Part shown: positions 16,109 through 24,704 of the stretch, one piece after another
Position numbering within the stretch: position 1 is the first letter of the stretch
Layout of the letters: every line of letters starts with the position of its first letter
From: Candidatus Acidiferrales bacterium
GTDB taxonomy: Bacteria > Acidobacteriota > Terriglobia > Acidiferrales > UBA7541
Direction of reading: 5' to 3'
Length of the DNA: 45,053 bases
Assembly: GCA_030037525.1 (NCBI GenBank)
Contig: JASHRC010000199.1
Coordinates: 1-45,053 of the forward strand
Program-made: the position numbers and the translations under genes
The notes under the pieces: model-generated
Told to the model about the DNA's origin: nothing
Seen by the model: only the letters and a program-made list of their open reading frames with translations
Databases searched by the model: none

Positions 16109-17146
16109 TCACCGAGCTGTGCTGGGCGGGGTGGGGACCGCCTGAGCGAAGTAGCCTTTGCGTGTCCGGACGGTTAAACCTTTCTGCGAGGTTTCCACGT
16201 CGATGCGGCGGTATTGTCCGCCGGGCGGAGGATCGGCCGGAGCGTAGGCGATGAAATACTGGCTGCGCAGCTCAGTCCCAATGTCCAAGAACGATTGGGC
16301 CAGGTCATCCACCCGATACGGGAAGAATGCGTGGCCGCCGGTTTGATCGGCAAACTCCTCCAGGACTTTATCCCCGGGCGCAAGATTGTACTTGTTCGGC
16401 TTGCTGGCATCGTCGAGCGCAAGCCAATCGGTATTGGTGCTGACAGCGAAGACAGCCGTTTCGGAGCGAATCGCCGCATCGATCGCGTCGCTTAGGGCGT
16501 GATCGCTCAAATTGTCGTTCCCATCGCTGATGACCACAATCACCCGGCGAATGTCAGAGCCACCGTCTTTGGGCGTCGGAGCACGCTCGAGCTTTTCCGC
16601 GGCGAGAACAATGGCATCATTGAGCGCCGTTCCGCCTCCGGCACGCTGCTCGCGGATGCTGGAGTCCAGAAGGGCGACGTCCCCCGTATAATCCTGAATA
16701 ACTTCCGGGTCGTTGTCGAAGGTCATCAGGAACGCGAGATCCTTGTTGCGCCGGATCACCTTGTTGAGAAAGTCGACCGCCGCGTCTTTCTCAAACTCCA
16801 GGCGCGCCCGGATGCTGTTCGAGGTATCGAGCAGAAGGGCAATCCGCAGCGGAAGATCGGTCTCTCGACTGAAAAAGCGGATGTCCTGTGGCACGCCGTT
16901 CTCGATGACCCGAAAGTCGCCCTTGTCGAGATCGGTGATGAAATTGTGGTGCTTGTCCACCACAGTGGCAACCAGGTGAACAAGCCCTGTCCGGCTGATG
17001 ATGGGCTTCTGGCTCGTTAGCGGGGCCGTGGTCTCCGCGGGGGCCCCCTGCTGCTCGGAGGGAGCAGGGGGCTGCTGCGCGCGGGCCTCGCTCGCCACCA
17101 TTCCGAGCACGGCGCCCAGCAAAAGAATCCGACCGCGGGAGTTCAT
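16109..17146 (-). CDS. Secreted VWFA-related Acidobacterial domain protein, end of the ileS-lspA-lgt-rluD operon
   Basis: The 345-residue protein has a signal peptide (MNSRGRILLLGAVLGMVASEARA), a Gln/Pro-rich spacer, and the VWFA domain with DTSNS at 107-111. Asp71-Thr-like positions in KDGGSDIRRVIVVISDGND match the family. It ends with ELRSQYFIAYAP and GLTVRTRKGYFAQA. The ATG at 17146 is 19 nt after the rluD stop, suggesting cotranscription with lipoprotein-processing genes. An upstream in-frame start at 17311 would lie in rluD and is rejected. Function unknown. Confidence 0.87.
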   Translation of the reverse strand: MNSRGRILLLGAVLGMVASEARAQQPPAPSEQQGAPAETTAPLTSQKPIISRTGLVHLVATVVDKHHNFITDLDKGDFRVIENGVPQDIRFFSRETDLPLRIALLLDTSNSIRARLEFEKDAAVDFLNKVIRRNKDLAFLMTFDNDPEVIQDYTGDVALLDSSIREQRAGGGTALNDAIVLAAEKLERAPTPKDGGSDIRRVIVVISDGNDNLSDHALSDAIDAAIRSETAVFAVSTNTDWLALDDASKPNKYNLAPGDKVLEEFADQTGGHAFFPYRVDDLAQSFLDIGTELRSQYFIAYAPADPPPGGQYRRIDVETSQKGLTVRTRKGYFAQAVPTPPSTAR

Positions 17147-17165
17147 CCGTGCCACCAGAGCTGAA

Positions 17166-18170
17166 TTATAGGAATTCTCGCAACGCAGCGTCAATTGCGG
17201 CCGTGCTGGTTTCGGTGGCCCGGCCAAGAGCATCGAGATAATTCGCAAGCTCGGCCGGGAGGGGCGCGCGAACCTCGATGCTCTTCCCCGTTTGCGGCTG
17301 CACCAATCCAAGTCGGGCAGAGTGCAAGAAGTTTCTCCCCAGCGGGGGAAGCCACTGCGTGCCTACGCGTTCACGGCGAGGCGCTCCATAAAGGGTGTCT
17401 CCCACCACAGGGCATCCCAGAGCTGAAAAATGTGTGCGAATCTGGTGCGTTCTTCCTGTTTCGAGGTCGGCTTCGACCAGTGTGAAACCGTCCAGCCGAA
17501 GACGAGTGCGCCAACCGGTGCGGGCAGCAAGGCCCTCGCGACGCCGAGCCGTCATACGCGAACGGCGGCGGAGATCGCGCGAGATCTTCATCTCGATGGT
17601 GCCGCCCGCGCCTTTCATTCTGCCGTGAACGAGCGCCAGGTATGTCTTCCTCACGCGGCGCGCGCGAAAGTCCTCCACAAGCTTGCGATGAGCGGCGTCA
17701 TTCTTAGCGACCACAATGGCTCCCGAGGTGTCTTTGTCCAGGCGGTGTACAATGCCTGGCCGCAACGGTCCGCCAACGGCCGAGAGTCCGCTCGGGCCGC
17801 CAAAGCGATGCAGCAAGGCTGCCACCATCGTGCCCGACGCGGCACCGGCGCCCGGATGCACAATCATGCCAGCCGGTTTATTGATGATCGCCAAATCCGC
17901 ATCTTCGTAAAGAACTTCGAGCGGAATCGATTCGGCGGCAACTCCGGCCTCAGCCGGCCGCGGAATTTCTAGGTGCACGCGCTCCCCCAACCCGACGCGG
18001 TGGGAAGCCTTGCGCGCCGCTCCGTCCACTCGCACGCGGCCTTGTGCGATGAGCAATTGAATCTTCGACCGGCTCCATTCGGGAAGTTCCCGGACCAGGA
18101 AACGATCCAGGCGTTGCCCCGCACTTGTCGCAGGGACGATGAATTCAGAAGATTTCGTCGGCACTATCAT
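17166..18170 (-). CDS. rluD: RluA-family 23S rRNA pseudouridine synthase
   Basis: The 334-residue protein has an N-terminal S4 RNA-binding domain (~15-70, QRLDRFLVRELPEWSRSKIQ) and a pseudouridine synthase domain. The catalytic motif HRLDKDTSG has its nucleophile at Asp145. Later motifs are KTYLALVHG and GRTHQIRTHFSALGCPVVGD. Domain order and length fit RluD, which modifies helix 69 of 23S rRNA, but RluC-like specificity cannot be excluded. The ATG at 18170 comes 29 nt after the lgt stop. Longer in-frame starts lie inside lgt. Confidence 0.92.
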   Translation of the reverse strand: MIVPTKSSEFIVPATSAGQRLDRFLVRELPEWSRSKIQLLIAQGRVRVDGAARKASHRVGLGERVHLEIPRPAEAGVAAESIPLEVLYEDADLAIINKPAGMIVHPGAGAASGTMVAALLHRFGGPSGLSAVGGPLRPGIVHRLDKDTSGAIVVAKNDAAHRKLVEDFRARRVRKTYLALVHGRMKGAGGTIEMKISRDLRRRSRMTARRREGLAARTGWRTRLRLDGFTLVEADLETGRTHQIRTHFSALGCPVVGDTLYGAPRRERVGTQWLPPLGRNFLHSARLGLVQPQTGKSIEVRAPLPAELANYLDALGRATETSTAAIDAALREFL

Positions 18171-18199
18171 GGCTGTGAAGTCGCAATCGACCCAGAGCT

Positions 18200-19024
18200 C
18201 TACGGGCGGCCCGCCGCCGCGGTCGGGGCGCCGGGAGGCACCGCGGTGGTCGATCGCAGACCGCGCCGCCAAAGGAAGGCGCCCACGAAAATCAAAACCA
18301 CACTTACGATCTGCATCAGAGAGACCGTGTTATGGAACATCAGGGTGCGGCCCGGGTCGTCGCGAAGGAATTCGATCGCCCCTCGCTCGATTCCATACAG
18401 GAGGAAAAACGCGCCGATCAGCTGGCCCGTGAATTTCTGGCGCGTGCCTAACCAAACCAGCAGAAGGAAGTTCAGGAACTCGGCACCGGCTTCGTAAAGC
18501 TGGGTCGGATGCAGAGATATGTTCAATGGAGTGCCAGCGATGCGCGCGGCGACCGGGCTGGTGAAGCGAACGCCCCACGGCAGCGATGTCGGTCTGCCGT
18601 AGCAGCAGCCGGCGAGGAAGCACCCCACGCGTCCGATGGCGTGCCCCAGGGCAACTGGCGCGGCACAGACGTCGAGAACGGCGAGCAAAGGCAGCTTCGT
18701 GACCCGCGTGAACACGATGGTCCAGACGATTCCTCCCGTAACTCCGCCGTAGAAGGTTCCCGCCGATTGCAGCGTGGCGAGGCTGAAAATCTGGCCGGGA
18801 TTTCGACCGTAGTAGTCCCATTCGCTCGCTAGCAGCCAGAGTTTGGAGGAAACCAGTGCAATCAGGATGCCGTAGATTGCGAAATTCCAGATCAGGTCGG
18901 GAGGAAGCCCTCGCCGAGACGCCTGAAACCTGGCGCAGAAGAGTCCCGCCAAAAAGCCGGCAGCGACCAGCACGCCGTAGGTGTAGATCGGAACCGATCC
19001 GAGGTGGAAGAGAATGGGATGCAT
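18200..19024 (-). CDS. lgt: Prolipoprotein diacylglyceryl transferase
   Basis: The 274-residue, seven-helix inner-membrane enzyme transfers diacylglycerol from phosphatidylglycerol to the lipobox Cys of prolipoproteins. The family signature GHAIGRVGCFLAGCCYGRPT is present, with the essential Arg. The N-terminal LGSVPIYTYGVLVAAGF and the C-terminal LHPTQLYEAGAEF and REGAIEFLR-like (RGAIEFLRDDPG) segments also fit. The ATG at 19024 is two nt after the lspA stop. Long upstream extensions of the frame overlap lspA and are rejected. It acts just before LspA in lipoprotein maturation. Confidence 0.95.
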   Translation of the reverse strand: MHPILFHLGSVPIYTYGVLVAAGFLAGLFCARFQASRRGLPPDLIWNFAIYGILIALVSSKLWLLASEWDYYGRNPGQIFSLATLQSAGTFYGGVTGGIVWTIVFTRVTKLPLLAVLDVCAAPVALGHAIGRVGCFLAGCCYGRPTSLPWGVRFTSPVAARIAGTPLNISLHPTQLYEAGAEFLNFLLLVWLGTRQKFTGQLIGAFFLLYGIERGAIEFLRDDPGRTLMFHNTVSLMQIVSVVLIFVGAFLWRRGLRSTTAVPPGAPTAAAGRP

Positions 19025-19026
19025 GG

Positions 19027-19533
19027 TTACGCGCGCTCGTGCCTGGGATGTCGCCAGTCGCGCACAAGCTCCAAAATCACCAAAGCTGCGCCGAGCACGA
19101 TCGCGGAATCGGCGACGTTGAAGGTGTACCAGTGATGACTGCCGAGATGGAAATCGATGAAATCGGTGACGCCTCGCCGCGAAACGCGGTCGAGCAGGTT
19201 GCCGGCAGCGCCTGCCAGGATCAGCACCAGGCCGTACTGGCCGAGCCAGCCGCCTGCCTGGCCGGCCACCAGCAGCCACGCGATCAGGCACATCACACCG
19301 AGCGAGAAAACGATGAGCGCGGGCGCCCGCCAAGGCGTCTCGGAGCTGGAAAAAATCCCAAAAGCCACCCCTGGATTATTGGTATGCACAAGATTGAGTA
19401 GGCCGGGTATCAACATGCGCAACGAACCAGCCGGTGTGAATCGCTCGACGGCGTATTTGCTCAGCTGATCGGCAAGGAGCACGAAAACCGCCAAGAGCAC
19501 AAGCGGCCAGACAGCGCGTGAGGCAGAAGCCAT
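19027..19533 (-). CDS. lspA: Lipoprotein signal peptidase II
   Basis: The 168-residue, four-helix aspartyl protease removes signal peptides from diacylated prolipoproteins. Motifs: ADQLSKY near the N-terminus, NPGVAFGIF, GNLLDRVSRRGVTDFIDF with one catalytic Asp in TDF, and FNVADSAI with the second. The start ATG overlaps the ileS stop by one base (TAATG), so translation is coupled. The ileS-lspA pairing is widespread in bacteria. Confidence 0.96.
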   Translation of the reverse strand: MASASRAVWPLVLLAVFVLLADQLSKYAVERFTPAGSLRMLIPGLLNLVHTNNPGVAFGIFSSSETPWRAPALIVFSLGVMCLIAWLLVAGQAGGWLGQYGLVLILAGAAGNLLDRVSRRGVTDFIDFHLGSHHWYTFNVADSAIVLGAALVILELVRDWRHPRHERA

Positions 19534-22397
19534 TAGGAAGAACCCGCTCTTCCGGCCGCGGTCCCGCCTTGGCGCTCGATTTCCGCCAGGGCCGCTACGC
19601 AGCGTTCACAGAGCGACGGAAAATTAGCGCTCTCGCCGACGTGTGTTGAGTAGTTCCAGCAGCGATCGCACTTCCCACCGACTGCACGCTCGACTTTTAT
19701 TCGCAGCCCTTCAATTCCAGAGGCCGTTCGACCATCGATGGGGCCCTCGGCCACTTCGACTTGGGAGACGATAAACAGGGCCGGCAGATGGGGGCCGTAT
19801 CTTCGCAACAGCGCTCCCAGCTCGCCGCGGGCGGAAAGCGTGATGCGCGCCTCCAGGCTGGCGGATATGGTCTTGTCAGCACGAACCGGTTCGATGGCCT
19901 TCAGCACTTCCTCGCGCACAGCTCGCAAACGGTCCCAATCTTGAGAGCGCTTCGGATCAAACGCGTTGAGGAAATGCTCGGGAGCCGGGAAATTAGCCAT
20001 GTGCACGCTGGCGGAGGAGGAAGGCAGGTGCCTCCAGATCTCTTCGGAAGTGAAAACTAAGATGGGCGCGATCAAGCGCACCAGTGCTAGGGCCATGTGA
20101 TAGACGGCCGTTTGCGCGGAGCGGCGCCCGCGACCCGCCGGCGCAAACGTGTAGAGGCGATCCTTCAGGACATCGAAATAAAACGCGCTCAAGTCCACCA
20201 CACAGAAATCGTGCAGGGCGTGGTAGACGCGGTGGAATTCGAAGCTCGTGTACCAATCCAGGCACTGGCGGATGAGCAGGCCGGTGCGGCGCAGCATCCA
20301 GGCGTCGATTTCCCACAGCTCGCCGTCCTGGACCGCATCCTGCGCGGGATGGAAATCAAAGAGGTTCGAGAGTGCAAAGCGGAAGGTGTTGCGGATTTTG
20401 CGGTAGGCTTCGGCGAGCTGGATCATCATCGCCGGAGAGTTGCGCATGTCTGCGGTGTAATCCTGGGAAACGACCCAGACGCGCAGCAAGTCTGCGCCCC
20501 ACTTGTCCACGATTTCGTTCGGATAGAGCGCGTTGCCGAGCGATTTCGACATCGGCTTGCCCGCATCGTCGAGCGTCCAGCCGTGCGTGACCACCTGCTG
20601 GTAGGGCGAACCGCCCCGGGTGCCGATGCCCACCAGCAGCGAGCTCTGGAACCAGCCGCGAAATTGATCGGGGCCCTCGAGATAAACCTGCGCGGGCCAG
20701 TCCAGCGCGTTGCGCTCGGTGAGAACAGAAAGATGGGTTGAGCCGGACTCGAACCAGACATCGAGAATATCGTTTTCTTTGCGCCAGCTCCGGGCTCCGC
20801 ACGAGCAGGCCAGGCCGTGCGGCAGCAACTCTTCGGCCGAATGTGTGTACCAGGCGTCGGAGCCTTCGTTTTCGAAAAACGGAAGGACATGACGCAGGGC
20901 CTGGAAATCCCTCAGCCGCCCGCCGCATCGATCGCAGGAAAAGGCGATCAGCGGCACGCCCCAAAAGCGCTGCCGGGAGATGCACCAGTCCGGCCGCTCG
21001 GCGATCATGCCGTGCATGCGTTCTCGGCCCCAGGCGGGCAGCCATCGGATTTTATCGATTTCAGCAAGTGCCCGCTGGCGAAGGGGCGACGGTTGGGGCC
21101 GACCGACCGTGGAGCTGCCCCCGTCCATCTGGATGAACCACTGTTCGGTGGCGCGGAAGATCACCGGATTATGGCAGCGCCAGCAGTGCGGGTAGCTGTG
21201 TCGGATCTTCTGTTCGGCAACAAGCGCACCCCGATCGCGCAGGAGCTTGATGATCGAATGGTTGGCTTCAAAGACGGTCTTGCCCTTGTAGGCCGGCAAC
21301 CCCTCTGTGAAGCGCCCGTCATCGTCGACCGGTGCATAAGTCTCGAGCCCATACTCCTGGCCTGCGCGAAAGTCTTCGGCGCCGTGTCCGGGAGCGGTGT
21401 GCACGATTCCGCTGCCCTGTTCCAGGGTCACGTGGTCGCCCAAAATGCCTGGAATCACTCGGTCATCAAGGAAAGGATGCCGGAATTTCGCAGAAGCAAA
21501 CGTGTTCCCAGCGAACGACCCTCGGCGGGAAACGAACTGGAGGCCCGTGGCTCCGGCGACACTATCCAGCAGTTGCTCGGCCATGACATAGACGTCCCCC
21601 TTGGCGTCTTCGGCAAGGACATAGCGGAGGCGGGCATTGAACGCCAGCGCCATGCTTGCCGGCAAGGTCCAAGGCGTAGTGGTCCAAACGATTGCAAAGA
21701 AGCCGCCCTTGCCGGCCCAAGGGGCCGTCGGATAGTCAACGACGGGGTAACGTACCCAGACCGAGGGACTGGTGTGGTCCTCGTATTCGACTTCGGCCTC
21801 GGCCAGTGCGGTCCGATCATGGATGCACCAATAGACCGGCTTGAGGCCGCGATAGACGTAGCCTTTTTCGAGGAAATCGATAAATGCACCGGCGATGGAC
21901 GCCTCCATCGACGGATCCATCGTCAGATAGGGATGATCCCATTGGCCGAAGATGCCTAGCCGACGGAATTCGCGCTTATGAATCTCGACATACCGCGCGG
22001 CGAATTCGCGGCACATTTTGCGAAACTCGGCCGGCGCGACTTTGTCGGTTTTGCCTCCCAGTTCCTTTTCCACCTGCGTCTCGATCGGCAATCCATGGCA
22101 GTCCCAGCCGGGTATAAAAGGCGAGCGGAAGCCAGCCATGGTTTTCGACTTGACGATCATGTCCTTCAGGATCTTGTTGAGGCCGGTCCCCAGATGAATT
22201 TCGCCGGTGGGGTATGGCGGGCCATCATGCAGAACGAACAGGGGCTCGCCTGCCCGTGATTTCAGGATGCGGCCGTAGAGCCCCATCTCCTCCCAACTGG
22301 CCAGTTGCTCAGGCTCGCGCTCTGGCAATCGCGCCTTCATGGGAAAGTCCGTTCTAGGAAGATTGAGAGTGCTTTTCCAATCGAGAAGTTTGGCCAT
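19533..22397 (-). CDS. ileS: Isoleucyl-tRNA synthetase
   Basis: The 954-residue class I enzyme charges tRNA-Ile. The HIGH-type motif reads GEIHLGTG (His68 to Thr71), where the fourth residue is Thr, a known bacterial variant. KMSKS is KPMSKS at 614-619. An editing CP1 domain lies between (WTTTPWTLPASMAL, GSGIVHTAPGHGAEDF). The C-terminus has a zinc site with Cys910, Cys913, Cys930 and Cys933. Length and domain order are those of the standard bacterial IleS. It is the first gene of the ileS-lspA-lgt-rluD-VWFA operon. Confidence 0.98.
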   Translation of the reverse strand: MAKLLDWKSTLNLPRTDFPMKARLPEREPEQLASWEEMGLYGRILKSRAGEPLFVLHDGPPYPTGEIHLGTGLNKILKDMIVKSKTMAGFRSPFIPGWDCHGLPIETQVEKELGGKTDKVAPAEFRKMCREFAARYVEIHKREFRRLGIFGQWDHPYLTMDPSMEASIAGAFIDFLEKGYVYRGLKPVYWCIHDRTALAEAEVEYEDHTSPSVWVRYPVVDYPTAPWAGKGGFFAIVWTTTPWTLPASMALAFNARLRYVLAEDAKGDVYVMAEQLLDSVAGATGLQFVSRRGSFAGNTFASAKFRHPFLDDRVIPGILGDHVTLEQGSGIVHTAPGHGAEDFRAGQEYGLETYAPVDDDGRFTEGLPAYKGKTVFEANHSIIKLLRDRGALVAEQKIRHSYPHCWRCHNPVIFRATEQWFIQMDGGSSTVGRPQPSPLRQRALAEIDKIRWLPAWGRERMHGMIAERPDWCISRQRFWGVPLIAFSCDRCGGRLRDFQALRHVLPFFENEGSDAWYTHSAEELLPHGLACSCGARSWRKENDILDVWFESGSTHLSVLTERNALDWPAQVYLEGPDQFRGWFQSSLLVGIGTRGGSPYQQVVTHGWTLDDAGKPMSKSLGNALYPNEIVDKWGADLLRVWVVSQDYTADMRNSPAMMIQLAEAYRKIRNTFRFALSNLFDFHPAQDAVQDGELWEIDAWMLRRTGLLIRQCLDWYTSFEFHRVYHALHDFCVVDLSAFYFDVLKDRLYTFAPAGRGRRSAQTAVYHMALALVRLIAPILVFTSEEIWRHLPSSSASVHMANFPAPEHFLNAFDPKRSQDWDRLRAVREEVLKAIEPVRADKTISASLEARITLSARGELGALLRRYGPHLPALFIVSQVEVAEGPIDGRTASGIEGLRIKVERAVGGKCDRCWNYSTHVGESANFPSLCERCVAALAEIERQGGTAAGRAGSS

Positions 22398-22469
22398 CTT
22401 GGGAGCTAGGTGCCTCTTGCATGATCCGGAGTGCTTTCGCGCCGTGGAAACCGGAATTTTCAGCTTAAA

Positions 22470-22475
22470 ATTATA
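22470..22475 (-). promoter_or_regulatory. Probable -10 box for ileS
   Basis: The minus strand reads TATAAT, a perfect -10 hexamer, in an AT-rich island; no clear -35 box at 16-18 bp. It would give an ileS leader of about 65 nt. It abuts a plus-strand -10 box, so the two promoters overlap. Confidence 0.5.
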
Positions 22476-22484
22476 TGCTACAAT
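22476..22484 (+). promoter_or_regulatory. Extended -10 promoter of the TonB-like gene
   Basis: TGCTACAAT, the same nine bases as before the helicase gene at 10655. It would give a leader of about 80 nt to the ATG at 22571, which is preceded by GGAAG-type purines. Confidence 0.45.
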
Positions 22485-22570
22485 GAATCAGGAAGTGTGT
22501 CAGCCGCGCTCACGGAGCATGCATCCTTTTCCGTAGACGGGCGGTCTAAGTATTACGGCGGGAAGCGGAA

Positions 22571-23743
22571 ATGCCGGAATTGGAAGCTAAGCTCAACGAA
22601 CAGCCTGACGCGAGCGAGCCACAGCTTCGTATTGGCCGCTACGGGCTGGTTTCCAGCGAATCGAGCATCGAGAGCCTGATTTCGAATCTCCGAGACTTTC
22701 TTGCCGAGCACCCGGCAAGAATTCGTTCCGGCATCACTACGGCGTTCGATATGCCGCGGTTCGGCGCCGGTTTGGCGGCAAATTTCAGAGAATTCTTGCG
22801 CGCGGCTCCTCGAGGCAGGGTGAATTCGGCTCTGCTGGTCAATTGGCGGAGCGAACCTGGTCTGTGGCGCAACTTGCGCGACTGGATCGCGCCGCCCAAG
22901 CTTCCACCGCTGAAAACGACCAGCCAGCCGGTTGAGGTCCCCGAAATCTGGTCCAAGAACACGCAATTCAACCAGGTGCAGGCGGTCTCGATTGCGGTTC
23001 ATGTCATCGGAATTGCGCTGATCCTTGTGGTGCCCCTGCTTTTCCCGGGCATCATCTCGCCGCCAGGGGCTAAAGCGTTCAATCCGATCGATGACGCGGT
23101 AGACGTGTCCCCTTATCTTCGTCATATCGCTCCTGCTGCGTCGAAAGCAGGCGGCGGGGGCGGAGCGCACAACGATGCGCCGGCAACCAAGGGCCAGCTG
23201 CCGAAGTTCTCTTGGACGCAGTTTGCGGCACCGATGGCGCGACCGGTCGAGCGGCCGCAGATCCCCATGACTCCGACAGTTCTCGGCAACCCGGATATCA
23301 AAATGCCGGAAATAAAGGCTCCCAATTGGGGCGACCCTCTGGGCAAACCGTCGAGTGATCTCTCGATGGGCAACGGCCACGGCAGCGGAGTCGGCAATGG
23401 CAATGGCGCTGGGGTGGGCCCCGGCCTGGGCTGGAACACCGGTGGCGGGTATCCCAACGCTGGCTCTGGCGGCTACGGAGAACCCGCTTGCTACTACATG
23501 CCGAAGGCCGAATTCACCGATGAAGCCGTAAAGGTGAAAGTGCAAGGCAGCGTGGAGATGACGGCGATCGTCACTGCCGACGGTCGCGTCGCCGATCCTC
23601 ACGTCGCCAAGGGCCTTGGGTTTGGTCTCGACGAGAAGGCCATGGAAGCGGTGCGCACTTGGCGCTGCACGCCGGCCCGCGGCCCGGACGGCAAGCCGGC
23701 AGCGGTGCGCGTCATCATCGAGCAAACCTTTTCGTTGTACTGA
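22571..23743 (+). CDS. Energy transducer TonB-like protein with long cytosolic head
   Basis: The 390-residue protein has an unusual order. About 137 mostly soluble residues come first, then one membrane helix (138-160, AVSIAVHVIGIALILVVPLL), a periplasmic spacer rich in Pro and then Gly/Asn (~200-310), and a C-terminal TonB domain (~315-390: GSVEMTAIVTADGRVADPHV, ...AMEAVRTWRCTPA...). TonB passes proton-motive-force energy from ExbB/ExbD to outer-membrane receptors; classic TonB starts with the helix and has a Pro-Lys spacer. No exbB or exbD is nearby. The head domain is not recognised. The C-terminal domain assignment is good; an energy-transducing role is less certain. Confidence 0.8.
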   Translation: MPELEAKLNEQPDASEPQLRIGRYGLVSSESSIESLISNLRDFLAEHPARIRSGITTAFDMPRFGAGLAANFREFLRAAPRGRVNSALLVNWRSEPGLWRNLRDWIAPPKLPPLKTTSQPVEVPEIWSKNTQFNQVQAVSIAVHVIGIALILVVPLLFPGIISPPGAKAFNPIDDAVDVSPYLRHIAPAASKAGGGGGAHNDAPATKGQLPKFSWTQFAAPMARPVERPQIPMTPTVLGNPDIKMPEIKAPNWGDPLGKPSSDLSMGNGHGSGVGNGNGAGVGPGLGWNTGGGYPNAGSGGYGEPACYYMPKAEFTDEAVKVKVQGSVEMTAIVTADGRVADPHVAKGLGFGLDEKAMEAVRTWRCTPARGPDGKPAAVRVIIEQTFSLY

Positions 23744-23823
23744 GCGCTCGGCGGATTCCCTGCCGTTTACCAACTCGCCTCACAATCCTCTCTCGTCAGA
23801 TGCGGCTCGTTGAATTTGCTACC

Positions 23824-24690
23824 ATGAGCGGCATGAAAACAGCCATTCGCTTTGCGGCTTTCCTGGGAATGGGAATTCTGGTTTGCGCCCTGCGCGCGGG
23901 CGCGCAAGCGGGTTCGATCGAATTTGTGGCGCGTGCGGCCCCCACGGGCGGGCTGGAAGAACCTGTGCGCGGTTTTCCCTTCTACCTCCTCAGCAAGAGT
24001 TTCGACGACATCAGGAAGGAAGTAGATCTTGCGAGCCCGAAGCCCAACCTCGACCAGTTTATCTCCAACCTGGACAAGAGTTACTCTGCTGACTTGAAGG
24101 CCTGGATGAAAAAGAATCAGTGCGTCCATCTCGGCGGCGAAGAAATGGTACGCAAGCTCACCACCACCGACATCCTGGGCGTGCCGGAGTTCCGCAAGGC
24201 ATACATAGAGATGAATTCCGGCAACCAGTCCGCGGATTTTCCCAAACCACCGAAGATCAAACCCTCCGATCAAGCAAAGGATCCCGAGAAAGTTGCCAAG
24301 CTTTCCGCCGAGTATGAGGAGACCGTCAGGCGCTATATCGAACAGCACCCTGCCAGTGTCGACCTAATCTATCTCAGTTTCACCGATATCGATCCAGGAC
24401 CCAAATGGGATGACCTGGTCGGAAAACGACCACCCGAGATTCGGCGACGTGCGCTCGAGCTGGCGCAATCGAAATACCTTGTGGCGCGAGCGCAGACCGA
24501 CGTGGAAGGCCAGGGTTATTTGCGCGGCGTGGCGCCCGGTCGCTATTGGATCAGCACGCTTGACGTCGCCGCGGTGGTCGGCGATGCATACTCGCTCTGG
24601 GACGTGCCGGTGACCGTTCGTCCGGGCCACACCGAATTCGTGGCCCTTTCCAACGTGAACGCCTTCCAACCCGCACAAAAATCGGAGTAA
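23824..24690 (+). CDS. Secreted hypothetical protein
   Basis: The 288-residue product has a clear signal peptide (MKTAIRFAAFLGMGILVCALRAGAQA). The start may be the ATG at 23824 or the one at 23833, which begins directly with the basic signal region. The mature part has the segment IEFVARAAPTGGLEEPVRGFPFYLLSKSF near its N-terminus and a C-terminal region (YLRGVAPGRYWISTLDVAAVVG...) resembling the carboxypeptidase-regulatory-like beta folds common in Acidobacteriota. The middle is charged and helical. No catalytic motif is seen and function is unknown. It is followed after 14 nt by a VOC-fold gene. Confidence 0.75.
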   Translation: MSGMKTAIRFAAFLGMGILVCALRAGAQAGSIEFVARAAPTGGLEEPVRGFPFYLLSKSFDDIRKEVDLASPKPNLDQFISNLDKSYSADLKAWMKKNQCVHLGGEEMVRKLTTTDILGVPEFRKAYIEMNSGNQSADFPKPPKIKPSDQAKDPEKVAKLSAEYEETVRRYIEQHPASVDLIYLSFTDIDPGPKWDDLVGKRPPEIRRRALELAQSKYLVARAQTDVEGQGYLRGVAPGRYWISTLDVAAVVGDAYSLWDVPVTVRPGHTEFVALSNVNAFQPAQKSE

Positions 24691-24704
24691 TCTCTGCGGA
24701 GAAG

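Noticed and set aside
20817-21959. 380-codon open frame antisense to ileS
   Set aside because: Shadow frame; ileS is intact across it.
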